DNA of 6,107 nt from Bacteroidales bacterium H10 (GTDB lineage Bacteria > Bacteroidota > Bacteroidia > Bacteroidales > Muribaculaceae). A model generated the notes under the pieces. That model was given only the letters and a program-made list of their open reading frames with translations, was not told where the DNA came from and searched no databases. Each line of letters opens with the position of its first letter. Position 1 is the first letter of the stretch. Of the stretch, positions 1 to 6,107 are shown piece by piece. The stretch spans positions 50,382 through 56,488 of the forward strand of contig DAAV01000076.1 of assembly GCA_001701295.1 (NCBI GenBank). Reading direction: 5' to 3'. The position numbers and the translations under genes were made by a program.

Positions 1-198
1 GTCTAATTCTCTGTACTGTCTTTTGTAATTATTCATAATTTCAATTATTTATAGTTTTATTTACATATATACTATAAATATCAATAAGTTCAAAAAGTAC
101 AGATGACTTAGTAGGTTGTTTTTCAAAATTCCAGAAATTTTTGAGACTTGTATGGCATACGGTATAATCTTATCAACCCTACTATCAGTATGTTCTGT
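1..198. other. AT-rich stretch without a recognisable gene
   Basis: No coding region, RNA gene or clear repeat array is seen here apart from the rightward promoter-like sequence at 141-168. The first 110 bases are strongly AT-rich. A 7-bp inverted pair, TCTGTAC (10-16) and GTACAGA (97-103), is 80 bp apart and may be coincidental. Confidence 0.5.
141..168 (+). promoter_or_regulatory. Sigma70-like promoter sequence facing right
   Basis: TTGAGA (141-146) and a perfect TATAAT (163-168) are 16 bp apart on the plus strand. It would drive transcription towards the repeat cluster and antisense to the 3' end of the ParB-like gene. Bacteroidota normally use a different promoter form, so activity in this host is doubtful. 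It could matter if the element came from another host, or it may be chance in AT-rich DNA. Confidence 0.25.
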
Positions 199-257
199 AA
201 GCGTGGATACGTTGAACTGAGTACACTGAGAGCGTGGATGTTAAATGGTTAACACCC
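199..257. repeat. Repeat cluster: AGCGTGGAT direct repeat and TGTTAA/TTAACA inverted repeat
   Basis: AGCGTGGAT occurs exactly at 200-208 and 231-239, a 31-bp period (about three helical turns). Between the copies, CTGAG occurs twice (217-221 and 226-230). The second copy runs into an inverted repeat TGTTAA-ATGG-TTAACA (239-254), which extends imperfectly to 236-257. The cluster lies just downstream of the ParB-like gene. It resembles a small protein-binding region, for example iterons or an operator, but no known site was recognised. Confidence 0.55.
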
Positions 258-259
258 GC

Positions 260-281
260 AAAAAATAATACTGAAAGTATT
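260..281 (-). terminator. Weak rho-independent terminator after the ParB-like gene
   Basis: On the minus strand, AATACT and AGTATT (arms at 276-281 and 267-272) form a 6-bp stem with a 3-nt TTC loop, followed directly by ATTTTTT. It begins 35 bp past the stop codon of the ParB-like gene. The stem is AT-rich and so weak. A small TTGC/GCAA hairpin (282-293) lies immediately upstream on the transcript and may add to it. Confidence 0.5.
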
Positions 282-315
282 TTGCTACAGCAATGATAGA
301 GCCAGTGCAATCAGT

Positions 316-1314
316 CTATGCTGATTTTAAACTACTGGAATAGTAATTGTTATAAACATCCTCCTCACATTCAAGAAATTCGCAAATATCGTCCTTATCA
401 TAATTTACAAAACAATCTTGCAACTCTCTTTTGGCAATATCATCATGCGAAAGAGCATTTTCTTTAACAAATTTAGCAAAATCAGTTTCTATCACCCTTT
501 CAATTTCAATCGCAATATCGCAATCTTTTTCTCGCATGGCTGATAGCTCGCCCGCATGGGTCAGCTTCCCGACTCTTGCCATAATTGGATTTAAGTTATT
601 ATTTACCTTATACTTATGGATTATAAAATCTATCAGATAACGCTTCTTAATGAAACTGTCAGTGAATCCCATCCACCTCAACGACTTGTATAGTTTAATC
701 GCTCTGATAGGGTCTGCATTACGAAACTTAACCTTACCATTGCTATTGGTGTAGTCTGCCAGTGACTTGTTCGTTATGGCCTTGGGATCGAAACATATAA
801 ATCTGCTGATAGTGCTGATAGAAAACCCATGCAACTTGAACTTGGTTACAGTCTTTATCAGCAAATCTTCATCCATCTGTTCAGTCGCATTTTCAATATA
901 ATCTCCCGATTTCCAGTTCTTTGAGCAACTGTTAATCTCAATGATATATTCATTGACATTCCCAACTTCTTCACTGCTTACAATCAGGCAGTTTAAGGTC
1001 GTGTTGATATCCTCTGAGATTTTACCCTTTGTTTTTAATGAGATGAGGTAAGACAGTTCACTATAACGATGTTGCCCCTCTATGATAGCATAACACCCAG
1101 TTGCCTCAGATTTTGAAATAGGACATTTTGTGATAGGGTCTGCCAGTTTTACGTCATCATCCAGTTCCTCAACTGGAATAACCGTAATAGGTGATAGCAC
1201 CCCACGTTTGGCAATGGATGCACGAAGGGTCTTGTTGATGGTTACGTTACGATTAAGTGAAAGGAAAACGAATTTTACCGTAGAATTCGCAAGGTCAAAA
1301 GTCTTTAATATCAT
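316..1314 (-). CDS. ParB/sulfiredoxin-like N-terminal domain protein, function unknown
   Basis: The 332-residue protein has the opening pattern of the ParB N-terminal (ParB/Srx) fold: NR at 21-22, a helix ending in SIAKRGVLSPITVIP (33-47), and the signature IIEGQHRYSEL at 77-87, where GQHR (80-83) corresponds to the nucleotide-binding box of ParB-like proteins. In partition ParBs this fold binds CTP; in other relatives it acts as a nuclease or an ATP-binding regulator, so the activity here is open. Residues about 155-180 (LHGFSISTISRF) could be a helix-turn-helix, and the underlying DNA there holds an exact 9-bp tandem repeat (804-821). The region after about 190 is not recognised. The C-terminus is acidic, ending in a Tyr/Ser-rich tail. 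No ParA lies beside it in this window. It follows the integrase by 176 bp on the same strand and is AT-rich like it, so it is probably cargo or a regulator of the same element. No Shine-Dalgarno is obvious; the start is the first ATG, and its opening residues already fit the fold. Confidence 0.8.
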   Translation of the reverse strand: MILKTFDLANSTVKFVFLSLNRNVTINKTLRASIAKRGVLSPITVIPVEELDDDVKLADPITKCPISKSEATGCYAIIEGQHRYSELSYLISLKTKGKISEDINTTLNCLIVSSEEVGNVNEYIIEINSCSKNWKSGDYIENATEQMDEDLLIKTVTKFKLHGFSISTISRFICFDPKAITNKSLADYTNSNGKVKFRNADPIRAIKLYKSLRWMGFTDSFIKKRYLIDFIIHKYKVNNNLNPIMARVGKLTHAGELSAMREKDCDIAIEIERVIETDFAKFVKENALSHDDIAKRELQDCFVNYDKDDICEFLECEEDVYNNYYSSSLKSA

Positions 1315-1490
1315 ACTTTTATCTTGTGGAGTTAGACCATCGTCAAGTATGAACGCCTGGTGTTACCTATATAATAGGCACGTCTCTCCCAACGTGGGAG
1401 GCAGTTCACTCCTTATACTGCTATACGAAATTACGAAACTTTGGCGAGATTGGAAAATTTTTAATGTTAAGAATTGTAATCACGCCATCT
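1315..1490. other. Intergenic leader with two small hairpins
   Basis: This 176-bp gap separates the integrase stop from the ParB-like start. It contains CTCCCA/TGGGAG (1386-1400, 6-bp stem, 3-nt loop) and CCTAT/ATAGG (1366-1378, 5-bp stem, 3-nt loop). The first overlaps an alternative CACGT/ACGTG pairing (1379-1396). Neither hairpin is followed by a T tract in either direction, so they are not intrinsic terminators. A weak Bacteroidota-like promoter could be TAATTTCG at 1426-1433 with TTTT 20 bp upstream, which would put the hairpins in the 5' leader of the ParB-like mRNA. That promoter is poor and this reading is tentative. Confidence 0.4.
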
Positions 1491-2831
1491 CTACTTGAAA
1501 TATTCTCTTGCCATTTCAGCCATCTCTGTTTTTGAAATGCAGATATATTTTCGGAAATTTTCTTCAGTTGTGTGTCCAGTAAAGTTCATCACCATACGAG
1601 CATCCTTACAGCGCAAATATAGGTTTGTAGCAAATGATCGTCGTGCCGTGTGGCTACTGATTAGTTCATACTTTTTCTTTTCTTCAATCACAATCTTGCC
1701 ACCAACATTCTTTTTAACGTAGATAGTTTGGTCTATTCCTGCCAGTTTGCCTATTTTTTGAAGCTGAGCATTGAATTTGCCCTTTTCTCTTGGAATAGGA
1801 AACTTACCTTTATACTTCTTGTAGATTTCAATTACAGTAGAGGTAAGAGGGACTAATACAGTTGCGCCAGTCTTATGAGTGTGTACCTCAACAGTTCTAT
1901 TTGTTAAATCCCAGTTGGATTTATTCAATGAAGAAAGATCCCCGTATCTGATACCAATATGAGCTGCCAATATGAAAATATCTCTTGTTTCCTCATATTT
2001 GGCATTTGGGTGGAGTTTTAGTATTTCCTCAAAGTTGAGGTTATATATAGCCTTCAGTTCTTCTTCATTCAAATATATGTGTTGTACGTCTGTTCCTTTT
2101 GATTTCCATGTATGAAAAGATTTATCAGTAATCAGACCTTCTTCTTCTGCCTGCTTCAACCATATCTTCATTACTGAAAATGTTGCAGCTACTGTATTTG
2201 CTGAATATTCTTCAACACCTAACATCCACTGTTCCATATCACTTTCAAAATTCTTGTTGAAAATTGAGAATGATGAGGCTACCCAATGTTTGTAAGCGAT
2301 AAACCTTTCAAATCGTTTCAGCACGATTTTATGGTGTCCTACCGTCTTATCTTCAATAATCTTACTGGTTCTTCTGATTACTTTCTTTGGCATCTCATCT
2401 ACTACCTTATGAAAGTATTCCAGTGGGGTAATATTTTTCTTTTCTTCTTCCTCTGTTTCTACTCCTTTGATTTTATCAATAGTTTGCTTGAGTCGGGCAA
2501 CGATACCATATTTTTCGACTGTGCCAGCTTGTTCTATCTGCATTTCGTAATCTGCAAGATAATTGGCATCAATCATAGTTGACACGTATTTCTCAAATTG
2601 GTTTAAGAATCTGTTTATACGCTTCATTTCTCGCTGTTGTAATTGCGTCTGCTTTGAGGATATAAGCACTCTGTTAGAATCAGTGTCCCAGTATTCAGGT
2701 ACGATCTTGTAACCTAAACTGATTTTCTTACGCTTGCCTCCAAGCGTAAACATGACATATAGTAATGCAGGCTGTGTCTTGTCTGCTTCACTTTTGAGAG
2801 CGTAATTCAATTTTATATTTTTCTTTGCCAT
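1491..2831 (-). CDS. Tyrosine recombinase / site-specific integrase
   Basis: This enzyme would cut and rejoin DNA at attachment sites to integrate or excise a mobile element. The 446 residues have the layout of Bacteroidota integrases. An N-terminal arm-type DNA-binding domain (about 1-85) includes a beta hairpin with GGKRKKISLGY. A SAM-like core-binding domain covers about 135-235, and the catalytic domain about 250-446. All catalytic residues are visible: Arg295 (HIGIRYGDL), Lys320 (THKTG), His394 and Arg397 (SHTARR), His420 (TGHTT) and the nucleophile Tyr429 (FRKYI), so it should be active. The ATG start gives the usual basic N-terminus; no Shine-Dalgarno is seen. The gene starts 195 bp beyond the guaA stop and is transcribed away from guaA. 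That is the normal place for an integrase next to its own attachment site, and it suggests guaA is the target. Which integrase subfamily it belongs to cannot be told by eye. Confidence 0.95.
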   Translation of the reverse strand: MAKKNIKLNYALKSEADKTQPALLYVMFTLGGKRKKISLGYKIVPEYWDTDSNRVLISSKQTQLQQREMKRINRFLNQFEKYVSTMIDANYLADYEMQIEQAGTVEKYGIVARLKQTIDKIKGVETEEEEKKNITPLEYFHKVVDEMPKKVIRRTSKIIEDKTVGHHKIVLKRFERFIAYKHWVASSFSIFNKNFESDMEQWMLGVEEYSANTVAATFSVMKIWLKQAEEEGLITDKSFHTWKSKGTDVQHIYLNEEELKAIYNLNFEEILKLHPNAKYEETRDIFILAAHIGIRYGDLSSLNKSNWDLTNRTVEVHTHKTGATVLVPLTSTVIEIYKKYKGKFPIPREKGKFNAQLQKIGKLAGIDQTIYVKKNVGGKIVIEEKKKYELISSHTARRSFATNLYLRCKDARMVMNFTGHTTEENFRKYICISKTEMAEMAREYFK

Positions 2832-2857
2832 GTTCTATATGCTGAGTTATTCACAGG

Positions 2858-2889
2858 CTAAATTACTCAAAATAATTGTGTCATGCAAG
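2858..2889 (-). promoter_or_regulatory. Putative integrase promoter
   Basis: On the minus strand, CTTG (2886-2889; three of four bases of TTTG) is followed after exactly 20 bp by TAATTTAG (2858-2865; one mismatch to TAnnTTTG). Transcription would begin near 2852, about 20 nt before the integrase ATG. Such boxes arise easily in AT-rich DNA, so this rests mainly on position and spacing. The GTACCC tandem repeat begins 4 bp upstream of the -33 box. Confidence 0.4.
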
Positions 2890-2893
2890 TCTG

Positions 2894-2917
2894 GGGTACA
2901 ATTTTAGGGTACAATTT
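2894..2917. repeat. Tandem direct repeat GGGTACAATTT, two copies
   Basis: Two exact 11-bp copies of GGGTACAATTT lie at 2894-2904 and 2907-2917, a 13-bp period. They sit between the guaA terminator and the putative integrase promoter. Paired direct repeats beside an integrase of this type commonly act as arm-type sites for its N-terminal domain or as sites for self-control. Which of these applies here is inference. Confidence 0.7.
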
Positions 2918-2930
2918 CGGGATTCTGGTT

Positions 2931-2974
2931 GAAAAAACAACCACTTAGCGTTCAGTGGTTTACTTGCTAAGTGG
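2931..2974 (-). terminator. Rho-independent terminator after guaA
   Basis: On the minus strand the arms CCACTTAGC and GCTAAGTGG (2966-2974 and 2941-2949) form a perfect 9-bp stem with a 16-nt loop, followed at once by TTGTTTTTT. The loop can instead pair as AACCACT with AGTGGTT (7 bp, 8-nt loop), also just before the T tract, so either fold would terminate. The T tract is present only for leftward transcription. It lies about 50 bp past the guaA stop and upstream of the integrase, so it should separate the two transcription units. It may belong to the inserted element rather than to the original guaA locus. Confidence 0.75.
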
Positions 2975-3017
2975 CTGATTTATATTAGATAAAATAAAAT
3001 TTATTCTGAGCGTCAGG

Positions 3018-3036
3018 GTGGGTAAATTATTCCCAC
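3018..3036. other. Inverted repeat across the guaA stop codon, candidate att core
   Basis: GTGGG (3018-3022) and CCCAC (3032-3036) form a perfect 5-bp inverted repeat with a 9-bp spacer that contains the guaA stop codon (3027-3029). Tyrosine recombinase cores are usually short inverted arms around a 5-9 bp crossover region, and integration at the end of a gene restores its final codons. The arms are short, and one lies inside conserved guaA coding sequence (codons for the terminal Glu-Trp-Glu), so chance cannot be excluded. Confidence 0.3.
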
Positions 3037-4553
3037 TCGATCGTTGCCGGCGGCTTGGAGGAGATGTCGTAGACTACGCGGTTTATGCCGCGGACCTTGT
3101 TTATGATCTCATTGCTTACTTTTGCAAGAAGTTCATACGGCAGGTGAACCCAGTCTGCCGTCATACCGTCGGTGGAGATGACCGCACGCAGGGCGCAGCA
3201 ACTTTCATATGTGCGTTCATCACCCATCACGCCCACGCTCTGCACAGGGAGCAACATCACGCCGGCCTGCCATACTTTATCGTACCATCCTGATTCACGC
3301 AGGTTGTCGATAAATATCTTGTCGGCAGCCTGAAGCACCCGTACCTTCTCGCCGGTAACCTCGCCAAGTATCCTGATGCCGAGACCAGGACCCGGGAAGG
3401 GATGACGGCCCAACAGGGCGGCGTCGATGCCGAGGGCCTTGCCTACGCGTCGCACCTCATCTTTGAAAAGAAGTCTGAGCGGCTCGACAATCTTGAGATT
3501 CATCTCTTTGGGAAGACCTCCGACATTATGATGCGATTTGATAGTGGCAGACGGACCTTTGACCGAACAGCTCTCGATGACATCGGGATAGATGGTACCC
3601 TGTCCGAGCCAGCTGGCGCCCTCGACTTTCTTGGCTTCCTCATTGAAAACCTCGACAAAGTCACGGCCGATGATCTTTCTTTTCTGTTCCGGATCGGTGA
3701 CACCCTTGAGATCGGCGTAGAAACGTTCGGAGGCGTCAACTCCCCGTACGTTCAGGCCCATACCCTTATACTGTGCAAGCACATCGTCGAATTCGTTGGC
3801 ACGGAGCAATCCGTTGTTGACAAATATACAGTAAAGGTTTGAACCGATAGCCTTGTTGAGAAGCACTGCCGCCACAGTCGAGTCCACACCGCCTGAAAGT
3901 CCGAGAATAACCTTGTCGTTTCCAAGTTTTTCTCTGAGTTCGGCAACGGTAGAATCGATAAAGGAAGCCGGACTCCATGTGCCCGAACATCCGCATATGC
4001 CGATGACAAAATTGCGGAGCAAAACTGGGCCGTCGGTCGAATGGAACACCTCGGGATGGAACTGTATGCCCCACGTCATTTCGCCGCCGATATGGTAAGC
4101 GGCCACACGCACATTATCTGTCGAGCCGATGATCTCATAATTCGCCGGCACGGAAGTGATTGTGTCTCCATGCGACATCCACACCTGCGTCGGAGAGGGA
4201 AGGTCCTTCATCAGAGGATCTTCCGGAGCGACTACAGTAAGCATGGCGCGACCGTATTCACGGCTGGGAGCGCCATTGACCTCTCCTCCGAACTCCTGAG
4301 CCAGCAGCTGGGCGCCATAACATACGCCGAGCAGAGGAAGCCTGCCTTTGATGCCGCTCAGATCCAGACGCGGAGAATTGTCATCGCGCACTGAAGCGGG
4401 ACTTCCCGACAATATCACACCGCAGACCGAGTCGTCGATCTCCGGAAGATGATTGAACGGATGGATCTCGCAATATACGTTCAGTTCACGCACTCTGCGT
4501 GCGATAAGCTGCGTGTACTGCGATCCGAAATCTATAATAAGAATTTTTTCCAT
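3027..4553 (-). CDS. guaA: GMP synthase (glutamine-hydrolysing) GuaA
   Basis: GuaA converts XMP to GMP using ATP and ammonia taken from glutamine, completing the pathway started by GuaB. The 508-residue protein is full length. The N-terminal class I glutamine amidotransferase domain (1 to about 187) has the triad Cys78 (GVCYGAQ), His166 and Glu168 (QFHPEV). The ATP pyrophosphatase domain follows, with P-loop SGGVDS at 220-225. The C-terminal dimerisation domain has the [17 protein letters not shown] signature at about 382-398 and ends in the very conserved PPATIEWE. The start at [12 protein letters not shown] matches the family. It follows guaB by 14 bp, so it is almost certainly co-transcribed with it. 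Its last codons lie exactly where the DNA changes from GC-rich to AT-rich. The 3' end of guaA is a known insertion point for integrase-carrying islands in other bacteria, and the gene is intact here. Confidence 0.98.
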   Translation of the reverse strand: MEKILIIDFGSQYTQLIARRVRELNVYCEIHPFNHLPEIDDSVCGVILSGSPASVRDDNSPRLDLSGIKGRLPLLGVCYGAQLLAQEFGGEVNGAPSREYGRAMLTVVAPEDPLMKDLPSPTQVWMSHGDTITSVPANYEIIGSTDNVRVAAYHIGGEMTWGIQFHPEVFHSTDGPVLLRNFVIGICGCSGTWSPASFIDSTVAELREKLGNDKVILGLSGGVDSTVAAVLLNKAIGSNLYCIFVNNGLLRANEFDDVLAQYKGMGLNVRGVDASERFYADLKGVTDPEQKRKIIGRDFVEVFNEEAKKVEGASWLGQGTIYPDVIESCSVKGPSATIKSHHNVGGLPKEMNLKIVEPLRLLFKDEVRRVGKALGIDAALLGRHPFPGPGLGIRILGEVTGEKVRVLQAADKIFIDNLRESGWYDKVWQAGVMLLPVQSVGVMGDERTYESCCALRAVISTDGMTADWVHLPYELLAKVSNEIINKVRGINRVVYDISSKPPATIEWE

Positions 4554-4567
4554 GTCTGTATACTCGG

Positions 4568-6040
4568 TTAATTGCCGGGTGAATAATTTGGAGCCTCTTT
4601 AGTGATGGTCACATCATGGGGATGATTCTCTTTGACACCGGCCGAGGTTATGCGCACGAATTTGGCATTGTGCAGAGTCTCGATATCGGGAGCGCCGCAA
4701 TAACCCATACCGGAGCGAAGACCGCCTATAAGCTGATATACAGTCTCGCCGAGAGTACCCTTGTAGGGCACGCGCGCCACGATGCCTTCCGGAACGAGCT
4801 TGTTGGAGTCCATCTGCTCACCCTGGAAGTAACGGTCTTTAGAACCTGCCTGCATGGCTTCTACCGAACCCATGCCGCGATATGACTTGAATTTACGTCC
4901 GTTGTAGATGATGGTCTCGCCGGGAGATTCCTCAACACCGGCAAGCATGGAGCCCATCATGACACAGTCGCCTCCGGCGGCAAGAGCCTTGACAACATCG
5001 CCCGAATAGCGAAGGCCACCGTCGGCTATCACCGGCACGCCATGTTTGTGTGCTGCAGTCGCAGCATCGTAGATAGCGGTGAGCTGAGGCACACCGACAC
5101 CGGCCACAATGCGTGTGGTGCATATCGAACCGGGACCGATACCGACCTTGATGCCGTCTGCGCCGGCCTCGACAAGGAATTCGGCAGCTTCGGCAGTCGC
5201 GATATTTCCCACCACCACGTCAATGGTCGGGAAAGCTTCCTTGACAGCCTTGAGTGTACGCACCACATTGGCCGAATGGCCATGGGCCGTATCGATTACC
5301 ACGGCATCGACTCCGTTCTCGACAAGGGCCTTGACACGTTCGAGTGTGTCTTTGGTGACACCTACGCCGGCGGCTACACGCAAACGGCCTTTCGAGTCCT
5401 TGCATGCATTGGGAAACTCGCTTATCTTGGTAATGTCACGGTAGGTGATAAGACCTACCAGACGGTTCTCGTCATCAACCACAGGAAGTTTCTCGATCTT
5501 GTTCTCAAGAAGAATCTGGGCGGCTTCGGCCAGATCGGCGTTGCGGGTAGTGACAAGATTTTCCGAAGTCATGACTTCTCCGACAGGAAGGGACATATCT
5601 TTCTGGAAGCGTAGGTCACGGTTGGTCAGAATACCGATCAGATGTCTCTCCTCATCAATGACAGGAATACCGCCGATGCGGTTTTCCTTCATCAGGCGCA
5701 GCGCGTCAGCCACAGTCTGGTCTTTTGTGATTGTGACGGGATCATAGATCATTCCGGAATCCGCACGTTTCACCTTGCGCACCTGGGCAGCCTGAGCGGC
5801 GATCGACATATTCTTGTGGATCACGCCGATTCCGCCTTCGCGTGCCAAGGCGATCGCCAGCGGCGCTTCGGTAACCGTGTCCATAGCGGCGGACACAATG
5901 GGGATGTTGAGCTTGATATTTCGCGAGAAACGAGTCTGGACATTGACCTCTCGCGGCAACACTTCCGAATAGGCGGGTATAAGCAGCACATCGTCGAAGG
6001 TAAGTCCTTCGGGCTGAACCCTTTCATTGATAAAAGACAT
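4568..6040 (-). CDS. guaB: IMP dehydrogenase GuaB
   Basis: GuaB oxidises IMP to XMP with NAD+ in the cytosol, the committed and usually rate-limiting step of guanine nucleotide synthesis. The 490-residue protein has the normal bacterial length. It is a TIM barrel (opening [19 protein letters not shown] at about 12-30) interrupted by two CBS domains at about 98-150 and 155-206, which in this family bind adenine and guanine nucleotides and tune activity. The catalytic loop GPGSICTT carries the nucleophile Cys307. The IMP phosphate site [10 protein letters not shown] is at about 339-348, and the mobile flap Arg is probably Arg423 in ARVPYKG. The start is well supported: the family N-terminus begins here and a good promoter lies 25 bp upstream. 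It is the first gene of a two-gene operon with guaA, 14 bp downstream. No truncation or missing key residue is seen. Confidence 0.98.
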   Translation of the reverse strand: MSFINERVQPEGLTFDDVLLIPAYSEVLPREVNVQTRFSRNIKLNIPIVSAAMDTVTEAPLAIALAREGGIGVIHKNMSIAAQAAQVRKVKRADSGMIYDPVTITKDQTVADALRLMKENRIGGIPVIDEERHLIGILTNRDLRFQKDMSLPVGEVMTSENLVTTRNADLAEAAQILLENKIEKLPVVDDENRLVGLITYRDITKISEFPNACKDSKGRLRVAAGVGVTKDTLERVKALVENGVDAVVIDTAHGHSANVVRTLKAVKEAFPTIDVVVGNIATAEAAEFLVEAGADGIKVGIGPGSICTTRIVAGVGVPQLTAIYDAATAAHKHGVPVIADGGLRYSGDVVKALAAGGDCVMMGSMLAGVEESPGETIIYNGRKFKSYRGMGSVEAMQAGSKDRYFQGEQMDSNKLVPEGIVARVPYKGTLGETVYQLIGGLRSGMGYCGAPDIETLHNAKFVRITSAGVKENHPHDVTITKEAPNYSPGN

Positions 6041-6065
6041 AATGAACGTGGATTTTTGTTGCTCG

Positions 6066-6097
6066 CAAATGTAGTGATTATTTTCGAAACGGCCTAA
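6066..6097 (-). promoter_or_regulatory. Promoter of the guaBA operon (Bacteroidota type)
   Basis: Read on the minus strand, TACATTTG (6066-6073) is a perfect match to the Bacteroidota -7 box TAnnTTTG. Exactly 20 bp upstream lies TTAG (6094-6097), three of four bases of the -33 box TTTG. The start of transcription would fall near 6060, leaving a leader of about 20 nt before the guaB ATG. No operator or riboswitch fits in so short a leader. Confidence 0.75.
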
Positions 6098-6107
6098 TTT
6101 CCGGCCC

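Larger units (their letters stand above)
1..3026. mobile_element. Integrase-proximal end of a putative element inserted at guaA
   Basis: Sampled lines here run about 33-42% GC against 43-57% in guaBA, and the change falls at the guaA stop codon. The segment encodes a complete tyrosine recombinase next to that junction and a ParB-like protein, both typical of mobile DNA. The right boundary is inferred to be at or just inside the guaA 3' end. The left boundary is outside the window, and no second copy of the guaA end was found between 1 and 3026. The class (island, conjugative element or prophage) cannot be judged because no transfer, replication or virion genes are visible. Confidence 0.55.

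Noticed and set aside
200..239. Possible CRISPR array from the AGCGTGGAT pair
   Set aside because: There are only two 9-bp copies, too short and too few for CRISPR repeats, and no cas gene is present.
195..310. Possible tRNA or tRNA fragment as an attachment site
   Set aside because: No cloverleaf, T-loop consensus or acceptor pairing could be built from this stretch.
1130..1498. Plus-strand frame of 122 codons spanning the ParB-like start and the intergenic gap
   Set aside because: Its first half is a serine-rich shadow of the ParB-like gene, and the rest runs through the hairpin region with no recognisable protein features.
2286..2582. Plus-strand frame of 98 codons, rich in Phe and Leu, resembling a membrane protein
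   Set aside because: It is antisense to the integrase core. Its hydrophobic look comes from the complement of Lys/Glu-rich codons, and it has no promoter or start signal of its own.
2997..3033. AAATTTATTC and AAATTATTCC as imperfect attachment repeats
   Set aside because: They are AT-rich, unequal in length and only 27 bp apart, so this is better explained by base composition.
5042..5614. Long plus-strand open frame (190 codons) opposite guaB
   Set aside because: It lies entirely inside guaB on the other strand, in GC-rich coding DNA where such shadow frames are common. Its translation resembles no family.
6092..6107. GGCC-N8-GGCC inverted repeat upstream of guaB
   Set aside because: It has only a 4-bp stem and lies at the window edge with no T tract. 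It overlaps the -33 box, but there is too little to call an operator or terminator.

Overview
The window looks like a Bacteroidota chromosome, most likely order Bacteroidales. A family such as Muribaculaceae is possible but cannot be fixed from the sequence. The clearest sign is the promoter in front of guaB, which matches the Bacteroidota form (a TTTG-like box, 20 bp, then TACATTTG) rather than the E. coli form. None of the four genes has an obvious Shine-Dalgarno sequence, which is also usual for this phylum. All four genes read leftward on the minus strand.

The right half (about 3027-6107) is conserved housekeeping sequence. guaB (IMP dehydrogenase) and guaA (GMP synthase) lie 14 bp apart as a guaBA operon that carries out the two steps from IMP through XMP to GMP. 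The guaB promoter is at the right edge, and a rho-independent terminator follows guaA.

The left half (1 to about 3026) is much more AT-rich. Hand-counted 60-base lines give roughly 33-42% GC here against 43-57% in guaBA. It carries only accessory genes: a complete tyrosine recombinase of the Bacteroidota integrase type, whose start codon faces the 3' end of guaA, and a stand-alone protein with a ParB/sulfiredoxin-like N-terminal motif and an unrecognised C-terminal two thirds. I read it as the integrase-proximal end of a genomic island or integrative element inserted at the 3' end of guaA, with the far end beyond position 1. A short inverted repeat spans the guaA stop codon and is a candidate recombination core. 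A tandem GTACCC repeat sits just upstream of the putative integrase promoter and may be an arm-type or self-regulatory site.

The non-coding stretches hold several small structures: two hairpins between the integrase and the ParB-like gene, a weak terminator after the ParB-like gene, and in the first 315 bp a repeat cluster and a sigma70-like promoter on the opposite strand. No tRNA, rRNA, CRISPR array or insertion sequence was seen. The least described parts are the ParB-like protein and the repeats beside it. Calling them a new system would go beyond what the sequence shows.
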